This document shows, in pieces, positions 1 to 10,540 of a DNA stretch of 64,000 nt (the stretch's first letter is position 1; each line of letters starts with the position of its first letter). Both the position numbers and the translations under genes were made by a program. The DNA comes from Muscardinus avellanarius (taxonomy: Eukaryota > Chordata > Mammalia > Rodentia > Gliridae). Location of the stretch: positions 32,155,592 to 32,219,591 of the forward strand of contig OY726569.1 of NCBI GenBank assembly GCA_963383645.1, read 5' to 3'. The notes under the pieces were generated by a model. The model searched no databases, was not told where the DNA came from, and saw only the letters and a program-made list of their open reading frames with translations.

Positions 1-316
1 TGGATTTGTCAGCCACTGCAGCAGCTATACTTACTTATGCCAGTACAGCAAGTAAGTGAAATCAATAAATTTTTTTGTCATATATGTTTTCTCACTCTAT
101 AAGTAGTAAAATTGTAAGCACTATCACATAGAGTTTAGGAATTTTTTTTAAATTTTAAGACGATGCCACTGTATTCTCAATGATCAAGTATTAAACTAAA
201 ATCTTTATTTAAAATATGGTTGCATTTTGTAAAATTGTATCTATTATAGAGTAATTTAGGCATGCCAAAAGTCCATAGCAAATTCCTCTGGATGTCAATA
301 TAATATGTGGAAATAG
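1..316. other. Unique AT-rich sequence
   Basis: No recognisable repeat, RNA gene or coding frame. It lies upstream of an old L1 fragment. Confidence 0.5.
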
Positions 317-329
317 GTGTCACTTGGTG

Positions 330-972
330 CCAAGTTAAAGGAAAATCTGATCAAGAGGGTGTTAGTGAACAAGCACATAGAATTATGTTCAGCATCACTA
401 ATCATTAGGGAAATGCAAATCAGGTCTACAGTGATATACTCCTCTATACCCATTAAGGTGACTGCTATAACCCAAAAGGTAACAAATGTTGGCAAGGATG
501 TGAAGAAATTAGAGTCCTCATGCACTGTTGGAAGGATTAAAAAATGATGCAGTCATTGTAGAAAATAGTATCATGGTTCCTCAAAAAAATTAAATACAGA
601 ACTACTATATGTTCTAGAAAATTCACTAATAGATATCCAAAAAATTGAAAGAAGGTTCTCAAAGAGTTGTCTGCTCATATTCAAAGCAGCTATTCACATT
701 AGCCAAAAGGTAGAAGCAGCAGAAAGATAAACAAAATGTGAGGTACAAATAAAATGGAATACTATTCAGACTTAAAAAAAAAGACATTCTGATGCATGTT
801 ACAACACAAATGAAACTTGAGGATGATATTCTAAGTGAAATAAGCCAGACATGAAAAGTCAAATCTTGTAGTAGTCAAATTCATAAAGATGAAAGTAAAA
901 TGGTGATTCCCGAGGGCTGGGAAGGCAGGGGCAGGAGAGAATGGGCAGTTGTTGTTTATTGGGTATAGAGAC
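330..972 (+). mobile_element. Old L1 3' end (L1M-type), decayed
   Basis: The strand reads like the end of L1 ORF2: a 'catcactaatcattagggaaatgcaaatcag' stretch, then 'ggcaaggatgtgaagaaatt', 'cactgttggaaggat' and 'tggaatactattcag' type landmarks in the correct order. It then passes into a 3' UTR-like 'gggctgggaaggcagg' and 'cagttgttgtttattgggtatagag'. Many stops and indels show it has been dead for a long time. The 3' limit is uncertain because later sequence is diverged and a SINE follows. Confidence 0.7.
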
Positions 973-1099
973 CAAATTAGCTAAACTCAACAGTTTCTTC
1001 TACCCCAAACTTCTATTTGATGAATGTGCTTGGTGGAGGGTGAACAGAGGTGGAGGTGGGCAATCTTCAGGATGTAATGGAAACATGTTCACCTTAATT

Positions 1100-1302
1100 G
1101 TTTTTTGTGGTATTGGGGGTGGAACCTAGGGGCTTGTCTAATATACTAACAAACCTATTTTATACTTTATTTGGAAAGAGGGTCTCACTAAGTTTCTGAG
1201 GGCCTCAATTAGTAGTTGAGGCTGGCTCGAACCTGTGCAATCCTCCTGTCTCAGGCTCCCGAGCGCTGGGATTACAATCATGTGCCCACTACTCCTGGCT
1301 AC
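1100..1302 (-). mobile_element. Dimeric B1-ID SINE, intermediate subfamily
   Basis: Reverse-complement copy: T-rich tail, ID-like half ('gtggtattgggggtggaacctagg'), linker, then B1 half ending in a diverged head at 1300. An exact 11-bp target duplication, tcaccttaatt, flanks it at 1089-1099 and 1303-1313, so the element limits are well supported. Confidence 0.92.
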
Positions 1303-1313
1303 TCACCTTAATT

Positions 1314-2287
1314 TTAATACCTACTAACTTGCTGTACTAAGGGTAAACTTACTTTGTATGTGAGAAATTTGTTTTATTTTAATGTAAGTTTCTACACCAC
1401 AAACAAAAGCAGGGAACAAAAAGGCAGTAGAGTTAGTATTAAATCTATCCACCTGTTTTTCTCTGCTGTTGTTGGTGGCTGTGATTTGGCCCAGAAAGGT
1501 GTTCCCCACTCCTAATCCAGACTCCTGTCTCATCTGAGACTGACATCTCAGACGTGGGCCAATCTGCCCAACCTGAAACATAGGGAAAAGAGAGGTGATA
1601 GTGTAATAAGGAGACTGGATGTAGAGGAGAATGGACATAGAAGCCAGGATATAGGACTCAGAAAGAAACCAGTGATTGACCTTTTGCTTCTAAGTTTCAT
1701 GTAGAATGATTAGAAAAAGTAGAAAAGCAATAGAAAAAAAATGTTTCCCCAGTACTTGTTCTGTTTAAGTGAAAAGGAGGAAAAGAAAAAATTAATAACC
1801 ATGAGATAGGTTATACTCCTAAGCCATTCATATAGGGTTCTATTAAGACAACAGGTTCAAAGACAGGAATACAAAAACAAGAAAAGCAGGCTCCATATGA
1901 AATATTACATATCAAGGTAGCTGGCATTGGATAAGTGTAAGCTTCTGGCCCCAGGTTACCTTTATATAGAAAAAAATTTTCAATCTAAATAGTATTTGGG
2001 TGGAAAAAATATCATTACTGCATATAAGCATCTGTCATGGAATAGATGAATGTTCCTCCAGTCTCCTTTATTCTCAAAATGTCACTGCAAATATTAATCC
2101 TGTTTCTTGTGAGTTTTTTTTTTACCCTCTGTTCCACCTCCTTCCATAGCTCTGCATTTGCATTTCCACTGACATCTATTCTTTCCTTGCTCTCTGCTGA
2201 CTGATATGTGGCCACCTGAATGCCAACAAGTGGAAGGGCAGCCTCAATGCTACTCAGGGTGCAGAGATTCCTTGTATCATATGCATT

Positions 2288-2290
<3 letters not shown>
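1314..2290. other. Unique non-coding sequence
   Basis: No repeat family recognised. A 104-codon open frame on the minus strand (1324-1638) lacks any domain or sequence I recognise, and coding is not supported. Confidence 0.4.
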
Positions 2291-2345
<55 letters not shown>

Positions 2346-2400
2346 CTCCCTCCCTCCCTCCCCCCTCCCTCCCTCCCTCTCTCTCTCTCTCCTTCCTTCT
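2291..2400. repeat. (CT)n with CCCT block, polypyrimidine tract
   Basis: About 50 bp of pure CT, then ccctccctccctcccccctccctccctccct, then CT again: roughly 110 bp of uninterrupted pyrimidine on this strand. Its near mirror symmetry makes it a triplex (H-DNA) candidate. Open frames across it are translations of the repeat and not genes. Confidence 0.95.
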
Positions 2401-3193
2401 ACTCCCCCTTCACCTCAGTTTTCTTTCTACTTTTCTCTATGTCTCTCCTGCTCTTTCTCTCATCATGCAACCTTAACCCTTCCAAATCCCATTTCATTAC
2501 TAAGCTCTTGTCATTACTTGGAAAATGTCCCCAAACCTTCGCGTTTTCATAATTACAAGTCTTGGTGTGTCAGATGATCTTTGTTCTCCTGTAGTTGCTC
2601 ACTAACTGATTTGCCCATGTCTAAGTGAGGCTGTGTTAGCTGCCTGGGCAAGTGTCCGAAGCTCAAGTCATTGCTTTGTAGTCAGTTGGAGGTTATGCCT
2701 TTTGGAAGTCAAGAAGTAAGTAGGATTAGCTCAGAGCTTTTGTTTTTGTTTGATTTTACTTTTCCTTCTTCTTTCTCCACATCAGACATGGGAGTTTCTG
2801 CAAGAAAAAGGTGCTTTGCAAACAGGAAGCAAAGATTCCAAAATAGTAGATCCATGTCATCTTTTTTGTCAGAAGGAAAGTGCATTCTCTCCTTTCACCT
2901 GACCTGACTTTAAAATATTTCACACTGTTGTTTTAGCACCTACCAGCAGTGAAAACCAGACTTGGGGCTTAAGGCAACCTCTCACATAGCAGGTGGTTTA
3001 TATTTTCTTGTCTAAAGGGGAAGTTCCAGGACTTCAGTGATACGAAGAAGTCATTTCTAAAGTCCAGATCTACAGAGAACTGTAGGCTTCATAAGTCAAC
3101 CAAGCATCGGTGCTGCCATAAGGATCTTCTCAAGAATGAACTTTTTCAAGAGTGAAATAACATCTCTAGGAATAAAGGAGCCAAAAATGAATA

Positions 3194-3195
<2 letters not shown>
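2401..3195. other. Unique non-coding sequence
   Basis: Lies between two CT tracts. I see no repeat family or gene in it. Confidence 0.4.

Positions 3196-3271
<76 letters not shown>
3196..3271. repeat. (CT)n microsatellite
   Basis: About 76 bp of nearly pure CT dinucleotide, with one TTTC interruption near the right end. Confidence 0.95.
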
Positions 3272-4178
3272 GTCTCCTGAGACATTAGAAAGATTTGGGG
3301 CCAACAGGGACCATGACTACAGTTCTCTCTTGGGCACTGTGATGGTGGACTAGTAGGTGAACTGTGTGGCGTCCATGGCTGCACCTGTAGAATGAAGTTC
3401 TAAGTGTTCAAGTGCCAAATTCTACAGGGGCCTTTAATCCCAGGAAAGGAAACAGAAAATAAGAATCCTATAGACTAAGCACATTTTACCAAGTGTCTTC
3501 TATTTTTTTTTAATACAATTACTCTTTAGTGCATGTTTGTGCTGGCAGTATGCAGTTACTAGAATGATAACTGAGCTCTCTCCATATAGGTCAATTGAAC
3601 TATAGGCATTGACAAAATAAAATAAATTTCCCCACCCATATGCTATTCTTTTGGTTGAAATATAAAGGATGCTGAGTAAGTAGTCAAAATTGGAATTGAG
3701 ACCATCTATTTAATATTGCTTGATTTAGATACAGACAACCTCTCCCAAATAAGTGTGTGGCAAAGAATCATTTTGAAATAAATTAGCCAAAGTAAAGAAC
3801 AGAAGATTAAGAGATTATAGATCATAGAAAAGTAATATAAAAAAGCAGAAAGAAAGTAATAAAGGGAAAGAAAAGGTAGGAAAATGAAAAGAAACATTCC
3901 CTCTGAAAGTCTTCATATTCTACATATTAATTAATAATTTTATAAATTAAAATATAACATCATATTTTATTAAGACAAATATTTTTATAAAAACAAGAAA
4001 CATTTTCACTTCTTTTAACCTACAATTTTTGCTCTGGAAAGTACAATCCTAATCCTTTCAGTGTCTGAGGTTTTATCTTGCCTTCTCCTTTAGCCCCACA
4101 AAGCCAGTGACTCCAATCCCACAAAGTTATCATCAAAAGATAAGAAGCTCTACTCTAGGCCATGTTTAGGATGTTACA
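3272..4178. other. Unique AT-rich sequence
   Basis: No recognisable element. Purine-rich around 3790-3900. Confidence 0.4.
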
Positions 4179-4190
4179 AGATTTCCTTGG

Positions 4191-4410
4191 GAGCCCGGTG
4201 TGAAGGTACACACCTGTAATCCTAGCTACTTGAGATGCTGAAGCAGGAGGGTCACAAGTTGGAAGTCAGCTTGTGCAACTTAGTAGGACCCTGTCTCAGT
4301 ATAAAATGACAAGGGCTAGGGATATAGACCTGGGGTATAGTATTTGCCTAGCATGTGTGTTAGGCCCTTGTTTCAATTCCTAGCAATACACACAAATAAC
4401 AAAAAAAAAA
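4191..4410 (+). mobile_element. Old B1-ID SINE keeping the full ID body
   Basis: B1-like head at 4191, linker, then an ID half that still contains 'gtatttgcctagcatgtgtgttaggccc', a stretch missing from the shortened right arm of most other copies. It ends in A10. Imperfect target duplication: agatttccttgg at 4179-4190 and agatttctttg at 4413-4423. Confidence 0.85.
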
Positions 4411-4512
4411 TTAGATTTCTTTGAAAGGTTCTAATTCCTCTGCATAATACCCACACATTGTTTGGTAAATTTATGGTAAACCTGAGAACAAAAATGTATA
4501 AATTCTTCTATC

Positions 4513-4738
4513 AAGGGATGATGGAACATGTCTATAATCCCAGTGCTTGGAAGGCTAAAACAGGATGATCACACGTTCAAGGACAGCCTCAGCAACTTAA
4601 AAAGACCCATAGTAACCTAGTGAGACTCTGTTACAAAAATAAAAAAATAAAACCAGGCTTGGGATGTAACTCAGATGTAGAACACTAATAGGTTCAATCT
4701 GCAATACCACCAAATTATAAAAATAAAATAAAAATATC
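4513..4738 (+). mobile_element. B1-ID SINE, old and diverged
   Basis: Diverged head ('gatggaacatgtctataatcccagtgcttgg'), 'cagcctcagcaactt', linker and ID-like right half ('gggatgtaactcagatgtagaacac') with an A/T-rich tail. Confidence 0.8.
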
Positions 4739-4766
4739 TTCTAAAACTAGAATAGACAACTTCAAT

Positions 4767-4966
4767 TTTATTTATTTATTTTTGGTTGTACTTGGGTTCC
4801 TAGAACCCCTTCTACCTCCGGGCTACACTCCCAGACCTATTTTTACATTTTTATTTGGAAACAGGGTCTCCTAAGCCAGAGCGCGCGGCTAGCTTCAAAC
4901 CTGCACGATCTTCCTGTCTCTGCCTCCCAAGCACGGGGATTATAAGCATGCGCCACCACACCTGGC
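4767..4966 (-). mobile_element. B1-ID SINE, young GC-rich subfamily
   Basis: Reverse copy with a (TTTA) tail, 'gggctacactcccagacct', and the diagnostic shortened middle 'gtctcctaagccagagcgcgcggctagcttcaaacctg', ending in the head 'cgccaccacacctggc'. Confidence 0.9.
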
Positions 4967-5414
4967 TATTTTGCTTATTTTAAGATGTCACCAGATTAAT
5001 TTATATCTATTCAGTCATAAAATGCTTAATTGTAAGATGCTTAAAATCATGACAGTTCTTCAATAAAAATAACTTTTCTTTTTAACAGAAAATTCTCATA
5101 GTTTTAAATATTTCCAAGTTTATTACTAATTTACCATAGTGTGTGCGTATTGAGTGTGACTGCAGAGAGCTAAAACCAGAGGTGCTACAAGTTACTATGT
5201 TATACCTTACCTGGCATGTAATATCCCCAATACATATTTCTTATTATTATGGCAGACTGTGCTCATTCCTCAACACTGAAACTGGGGGAAGATTGTTTTT
5301 AATGCACATACTAATACTTGACACATATAACTAAATGAAGAAAAAATTACACAAGAACTAATTTAATGTCAGAGTCACATTTGTGGTTTTGTTACTTTTT
5401 ATAATAGGTTCTTT
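4967..5414. other. Unique AT-rich sequence
   Basis: Nothing recognisable between the SINE and a probable MIR. Confidence 0.4.
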
Positions 5415-5600
5415 CTAGAGTTGCATAGTAATTAAGAATGTAAACTTTGATGTCCGATATAGGTAGATGAGAAAAACATTTCAACGAGTTATTCACAATA
5501 GATATGTTAAATACTTTCTTCAATATTCCACGTTTTATTTTTCTAGATGTAAAGTGAAAATAACAGTATGAAATACTAAAAATTTAACTATTTAAATGTT
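5415..5600 (+). mobile_element. Probable MIR, degraded
   Basis: 'ttgcatagtaattaagaatgtaaactttgatgtc' matches the tRNA-derived head of MIR, and 'tttctagatgtaaagtgaaaataacagtatgaaatac' its core after long decay. Recognised by pattern only. Confidence 0.5.
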
Positions 5601-5609
5601 AGGTTCAAA

Positions 5610-5805
5610 GCCAGGCATGTTGGGACACGCCTGGTAGGCCAAGACTGGAGAATTGCAGGTCCTTGACTAGCCCAAGCAACTTAGCGAGGCCTTCCACAGC
5701 TTAGTGAAACCCTGTTTCAAAAGAAAAAAATAAGACTGAAGGTGTAGTTCAGAGGTAGAATATTTCTAGGTTCAAACCCCTTATTGCACACAAACAAATA
5801 ATGTT
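5610..5805 (+). mobile_element. B1-ID SINE, diverged
   Basis: Head 'gccaggcatgttgggacacgcc', 'aagcaacttagcgaggcc', linker and ID-like 'gaaggtgtagttcagaggtagaat'. Directly followed by a younger SINE. Confidence 0.85.
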
Positions 5806-5822
5806 AAGAATATAAATAAAAA

Positions 5823-6002
5823 GTTGGGCATGGTGGCGCACGCTTGTAATCCCCACGCTTGGCAGGCAGAGACAGGAGGATCGCGAAGGTTCGAAGCCAG
5901 CCGCACTGGCTTAAGAGACCCTGTTTCCAAAAGAAAAAGTATAAAAATAGGTCTGGGAGTGTAGCCCGGAGGTAGAAGGGTTTCCAGGAACCCCAGTACC
6001 AC
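5823..6002 (+). mobile_element. B1-ID SINE, young GC-rich subfamily
   Basis: Close to the young consensus: 'tggcgcacgcttgtaatcccc', perfect Pol III B-box-like ggttcgaagcc at 5888-5898, short middle 'cgcactggcttaagagaccctg', right arm 'ggtctgggagtgtagcccggaggtagaagg'. No long A tail remains. Confidence 0.93.
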
Positions 6003-6087
6003 ATGTATATATTATTTGCATTATTATATGTATTATGTGCAGAAGACTCTCAGTGTGATATCTTTTATATGCCAAGAGTTCAATAAA

Positions 6088-6290
6088 GAGCCTGGCATGG
6101 TGGTGCATGCTTGTAATCCAGGAAGGCTGATACAGGAGGATCTCAATTTGAGGACACCCTCAGCTACTTGGTGAGGTCCTTTGCAACTCAATGAGACCCT
6201 GTTTCAAAATAAAGAATAAAAACCATAGGGCTGGGGGTGTAGGTCAGAGGTAGAATGGCCCTGCGTTCCATCCCCAGCACTACAAAATAA
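6088..6290 (+). mobile_element. B1-ID SINE, older type
   Basis: Head 'gagcctggcatggtggtgcatgcttg' and right arm 'gggctgggggtgtaggtcagaggtagaatggccctgcgttccatccccagcac'. Near-perfect target duplication: gttcaataaa at 6078-6087 and gtgcaataaa at 6291-6300. Confidence 0.9.
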
Positions 6291-6300
6291 GTGCAATAAA

Positions 6301-6670
6301 TATTAATGTTATTTTCCTATTATTTCTTTGTTCCACGTCCCTTGTCTTTCATTTGGTAACTCAGTAATAGGACTTGCCTTTTTTATGCTTAAAAACTTTT
6401 TAAAATCTTAAGAAACTCTAGAATTGATCCTTTTAACATTCCTCATATAAATAGGCTCTTGAGTTTATCAGGGAGATCTTGACAGAGAGAGTTTCTATTC
6501 CTTTAAGGCATGCTGTTGGAACCCCAGGAAGCTGCCATGAAATTTCAACAATATAAAAGATGTAATCAAAACCAGACACTCCTGACTTTAGAGAAAAGTG
6601 TTACCATCATATTAGAGTTTGGATGCAATATAGTAAAAAGAGAACAGTTTTACATTCACACAAGCCAAGG
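6301..6670. other. Unique sequence
   Basis: No element recognised. Confidence 0.4.
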
Positions 6671-6778
6671 TTTGTTTTGTTTTATTTTGTTTTGTGGTAC
6701 TGGGAATTGAACCTAGGGGCATTCTACCTCAGAGCTATACTCCCAGCCCTATATTATCATTCTTTATTTTGAAAAAGA
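6671..6778 (-). mobile_element. SINE fragment, ID half and linker only
   Basis: T-rich tail, then 'gtggtactgggaattgaacctaggggcattctacctcagagctatactcccagcccta' and the linker. The B1 half is missing, so this copy is truncated. It appears to sit in or next to a MIR. Confidence 0.85.
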
Positions 6779-6794
6779 CCTCAATTTTGTCACT

Positions 6795-6960
6795 ACACGT
6801 GTGGCCTTAGAAACTTAGCTAAGCTTGTTTTCTCACCAATAAAATTTGGAGACAGTTATATTGAATAGACTGATACATACAAATTAAATTAGGCAATGAC
6901 TATAGTAAATGTAGGTTCTTAAGAAAGTCTTTGGCACCTAGTAGATGTTCGATAAAGAAT
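6795..6960 (+). mobile_element. Probable MIR, degraded
   Basis: 'gtgtggccttagaaacttagctaagcttgttttctcaccaataaaatttggag' follows the MIR core, and 'ctttggcacctagtagatgttcgataaa' follows its 3' end ('ggcacatagtaggtgctcaataaa'). Confidence 0.55.
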
Positions 6961-6964
6961 AGTT

Positions 6965-7115
6965 GCAGAGTGCAGTGGCACACACCTGTAATCCCAGTAT
7001 GTGGGAAGCTGAGACAGGAGGATCGCAGGTTTGGGGCTAGCCCCAGCAATTGAAGAAGATGCTTAGCAACTTAGCAAGACCATGTTTCAAATTTTTAAGA
7101 AATAAATACAAATGT
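6965..7115 (+). mobile_element. SINE, B1 half with degraded right arm
   Basis: 'gcagagtgcagtggcacacacctgtaatcccag' head and 'gagacaggaggatcgcaggtt', ending in an A-rich linker with little ID sequence left. Confidence 0.85.
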
Positions 7116-7129
7116 TAAAAGGGTTGGAG

Positions 7130-8130
7130 TTTTTTCATTATTACAAAAGACATCAACAAAAAGCCTATGGCTGACATTATTTGATGAGTAAAAATGAAAT
7201 GCTTTTTCTCTAAGGTCCTGGTAAAAACAAGACTATTTGCTCTTAAAATCCTACTTGATATAGTACTGTAAGGCCCTGCCAACACAAGAGGCTTGCAAAA
7301 TAATAAAAGGTATACAGACTGGAAGGGAAGAACTCAATTTATTTGCAGATGAAGTGCTTGTCTCTATAAAAATACTAAATCTTAAAAACGCTACTTTAAG
7401 TAATAACTGAATCTAGAAAATTTACAGGATACATAATTTTAAAAGTTGATTGTGCTACCATATGTTAGCAAGGAATACTTCAAAGCTGGGAAAAATATCA
7501 TTTATATAGTAGTACTGAAACTAGGAGATATCTAGCAATATATCTAACAAAATACATGCAACACCAGCACACTTAAAACTACAAATTAATGCATAGAGAA
7601 ATTAATGGAGTAAAAGATAAGTGCAGACATATATTTGGTACATAGATTGGAAAATGCAGTATCATGAAGATGTCAGTTCTCTCCACACATATCATGGATT
7701 TAGGATAATTCCAATCAAAATCTCTGCAGACATTTGAGAAAAAAAATGATAATCTTGTTCTAACGTGGAAAAGAAAGGACCTTGAACAGCTAAAAACAAT
7801 CTTTACAAAATGGAATATTAAGACTGCCTGACTTCAAGCCATATTATAGAGGCCTGCCAACTACGAATGCATGGTATTGGCGTTAAGATAAATAGATGCT
7901 ACAGAAGAGAGCTCAGGAAAAGATACGAAGGGCCCTCGCACATGCAAACACCACTGTGCACACACAGGCACACGCACACACACACCACACACACCACACA
8001 TACCACACACACACTACACACATACACACCACACACCAAACACCACACACACTACACACATACACACACTACACACATACATACCACACACCACACACCA
8101 CACACACACACTACACACATACACACCACA

Positions 8131-8177
<47 letters not shown>

Positions 8178-8510
8178 CACACACACCACACTGGATCTGC
8201 AGTTAGTGTTTGCTTCAATTGAGAGAAGATACTCTTCATTAAATACTACGGAACAACTTTATACCCACATGCAAAAGAAAAAGAATTTCACACTATCAGT
8301 TAACAAAGGCACTGAAATTGGATAATGGCCCTAACAGTAAAATACAAACCCATGAAATTACTAAATTAAAACATAAAGGAACATCTTATGACCTTATGTT
8401 AGGCAAATATTTCATAATTAATTAGGTCATGAAAATTCAATGTGTATAAGAAATATTGATAAATCAGACTTCTTCAAAATGAAAATTTTCTGTTATTGAG
8501 TGAAATTGTT
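7130..8510 (+). mobile_element. Old L1 ORF2 fragment, split by a CA expansion
   Basis: The order of L1 ORF2 landmarks is preserved: 'tattacaaaagacatcaacaaaaagcc', the 'gaagaactcaatttatttgcagatga' region that encodes the reverse transcriptase core, 'tagatattggaaaatgcagtatcatga' type sequence, 'ggattccaatcaaaatc' and 'ttcaagccatattatagaggc'. After the CA-rich block at 7957-8189 the L1 resumes ('tttatacccacatgcaaaagaaaaagaat', 'gaaattggataatggcccta'). Reading frames are destroyed, so it is non-functional. Confidence 0.75.
7957..8189. repeat. (CA)n-rich complex microsatellite inside L1
   Basis: About 230 bp of CACA, CACAC, CATA and ACCACAC variants, with a pure (CA) run near 8132-8170. L1 sequence lies on both sides, so the repeat grew inside the element. 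Open frames here are repeat translations. Confidence 0.95.
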
Positions 8511-8519
8511 CTTATCTTT

Positions 8520-8680
8520 ATATCAAGTATTTATATATAAATATGTCAAATATATGATTTGAAACTTACTAAAGCATACATTGCTAATATATAGTTTATT
8601 ATATGCTAATTATACCTTGTGTGTGTATATATATATAGAATATATATTGCTAATATGTATTTTATTATATATATATTAAC
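8520..8680. repeat. AT-rich, TATA-type low-complexity sequence
   Basis: Repeated tatatata stretches and the words 'ttgctaatat', 'attatatgcta' and 'attatatata' in imperfect repetition. Confidence 0.7.
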
Positions 8681-8687
8681 CTCAATA

Positions 8688-8892
8688 ATTTTGCGGGTCT
8701 GGGGATGGAACCCAGGGACATTCAACCTCCAAGCTACACCCCCTGCCCTATTTTTTATTCTTTATTTTGAAACTGGGTCTCACTAAGTTGTGGAGGGCCT
8801 CACTAAGTAGCTGAGGCTGTCTGCAAACCGTGATCCTCTAGTCTCAGCCTCCCGAAGGCTGGGATTACAAGCGTGCGCCACCACACCCGGCT
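8688..8892 (-). mobile_element. B1-ID SINE, 'ctgtctg' subfamily
   Basis: Reverse copy: 'gggtctggggatggaacccagggacattcaacctccaagctacaccccctgccc', linker 'ttttttattctttattttgaaa', then 'gaggctgtctgcaaaccgtgatcctctagtctcagcctcccgaaggctgggattacaagcgtgcgccaccacacccggc'. Similar words (ctcaata-tt) flank both ends, consistent with a target duplication. Confidence 0.92.
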
Positions 8893-9097
8893 TTCTCAAT
8901 ATTAAAATTATACTGAAATGTCTCTCTCTCCTTGACTTCCCACAAAAATGTATTAAATCTATATCATTATACATGTATAATCCAATAAACTCAACAAACA
9001 AGATAATACTTATTTTGACATTTATAGACAATATAATAAGAAGAAAGCTCCCAAATCATTAATTATACTAATATAGCTTTAATATTAAAACCAGAGA

Positions 9098-9284
9098 GCC
9101 AGCTGTGGTGGTATATATCCGCAATCCTAGTAACTTGAGAAGCTTAAACAAGTGGATCTTAGACTCAAAGCAACTCTCAGCAACTTACTGAGACCCTCAG
9201 CAACTCTATGAGATCCTGTTTCAAAATAAAAAGTTAAAAAAGGACTAGCGGTATAGCTCAGAAATAGAATGCCCCTAGATTGCC

Positions 9285-9316
<32 letters not shown>

Positions 9317-9325
9317 TAAATAAAT
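9098..9325 (+). mobile_element. B1-ID SINE with TAAG/TAAA tail
   Basis: Diverged head and body; right arm 'ggactagcggtatagctcagaaatagaatgcccctag'. The tail has grown into (TAAG)n(TAAA)n at about 9285-9325. Exact 11-bp target duplication aaaaccagaga at 9087-9097 and 9326-9336. Confidence 0.92.
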
Positions 9326-9609
9326 AAAACCAGAGATAAAAGAATTGGAAAACTAAAGGCGAATCTAAATTATGAGTGAAAATGCAAAATTCCCAAATAA
9401 GTCATCCGCAAAGTAACTCTAATAAAATTAAAATTAAAAACCATTATTGTGTGTATTACATGTGTATATGCATGTAGACACAAATTTATGTATTTTATAA
9501 CCTTAAAAATATTGATATGCTTTCTTAACTTGACAGAAGATATTTATCAAAACCTCAAAACAAATTTCCCATATGCTGCTGAAGCATTGGAAATAGTGTT
9601 ATAAATGTC

Positions 9610-9812
9610 AGAGGAAGAGTGTGTATACCAGTAATCTTAGAACTTGGGAATCTGAGTGAGGAGGAAGATCACAGGTTCAAGGCCAGCCTGAGCAACTGAG
9701 GAAGACCCTGTCTCAAAAGCACCATCATCATCATCATCATCATCATGAAGGGCTGAAGTTAGCTCAGTGGTTAAAGACCCCTAGATTTAATCCCTAGTAC
9801 CACCACCACAAC
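9610..9812 (+). mobile_element. B1-ID SINE with (CAT)n in the linker
   Basis: B1 half 'gtgtgtataccagtaatcttag...aggttcaaggccagcctgagcaactg', then a (CAT)n run at about 9722-9747 where the A-rich linker is expected, then ID half 'gggctgaagttagctcagtggttaaagacccctagatttaatccctagtacc'. Confidence 0.88.
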
Positions 9813-10340
9813 AATGAAAGACAACCATGTCCATGTCCTTTACTAATATGCAGAAAATCAATAAAGTCAAAACTATACACTAAAGGTAATATACTATTAT
9901 TGCTAATATTACTACTTTACATTCAATAAGAAGCAAAATACTCATTTCTTTTAATTAATGTAATTTTTATTCTTGTATTTTGCGATTTGTAAATTTCTGC
10001 CTATATATGTATAAGTGCTATAATATAAATATTTACATGTACTTAATCAATAATTATAATTATAAAAACTCAAGTCAACACTGAGGATGAGACATTTTCC
10101 CGATGAAAAAAAAGGTTATATAATAAGTTTTAAATACATCAATCTAGAGGGAGTATGTAGTGCGATATTTCTCAGACTCACCATTTTCATGTTCTCTTCA
10201 ATATTTGGAACAACATTAAATATTTAATGAATAATTTAGATGAAGATATGAAAATTATGTTGATAAAAGTTATGTAAAAGCTACATTTGGTAGAGAATGC
10301 TAATACTGAATGAAGGAATGAGAGTTCAAAAATATTTCTT
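9813..10340. other. Unique AT-rich sequence
   Basis: No repeat or gene recognised. Confidence 0.4.
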
Positions 10341-10540
10341 TAACTGGGTGTGGTGGTATATGCTTGTAAGCCTAGTACTTAGGAGGCTGAGACAGGGGGA
10401 TCTCAGGTTTAAAGGGAGCCTCAGCAACTTAGACACTAGACAACTTAGTAAGAGCCTTTTTCAAAAATAAAACTGTAAAATAGGGCTGGGGGTGTAGCTC
10501 TGAGGCGAAATACCTTCGAGTTCAATCCCTAGTACAAAAA
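10341..10540 (+). mobile_element. B1-ID SINE, older type
   Basis: 'actgggtgtggtggtatatgcttgtaag', 'gcctcagcaactta' and ID half 'gggctgggggtgtagctctgaggcgaaatacc...agttcaatccctagtac'. Confidence 0.9.

Noticed and set aside
2206..2577. Two overlapping open frames of 110-123 codons rich in Leu/Ser/Pro
   Set aside because: They are translations of the CT/CCCT microsatellite.
7867..8325. 152-codon His/Thr-rich open frame
   Set aside because: It is a translation of the CA-rich block within a dead L1. No independent evidence of coding.
9285..9325. Regular TAAG repeats considered as a CRISPR-like array
   Set aside because: Repeat unit is 4 bp with no spacers; it is a SINE tail microsatellite. No array with unique spacers exists in the window.
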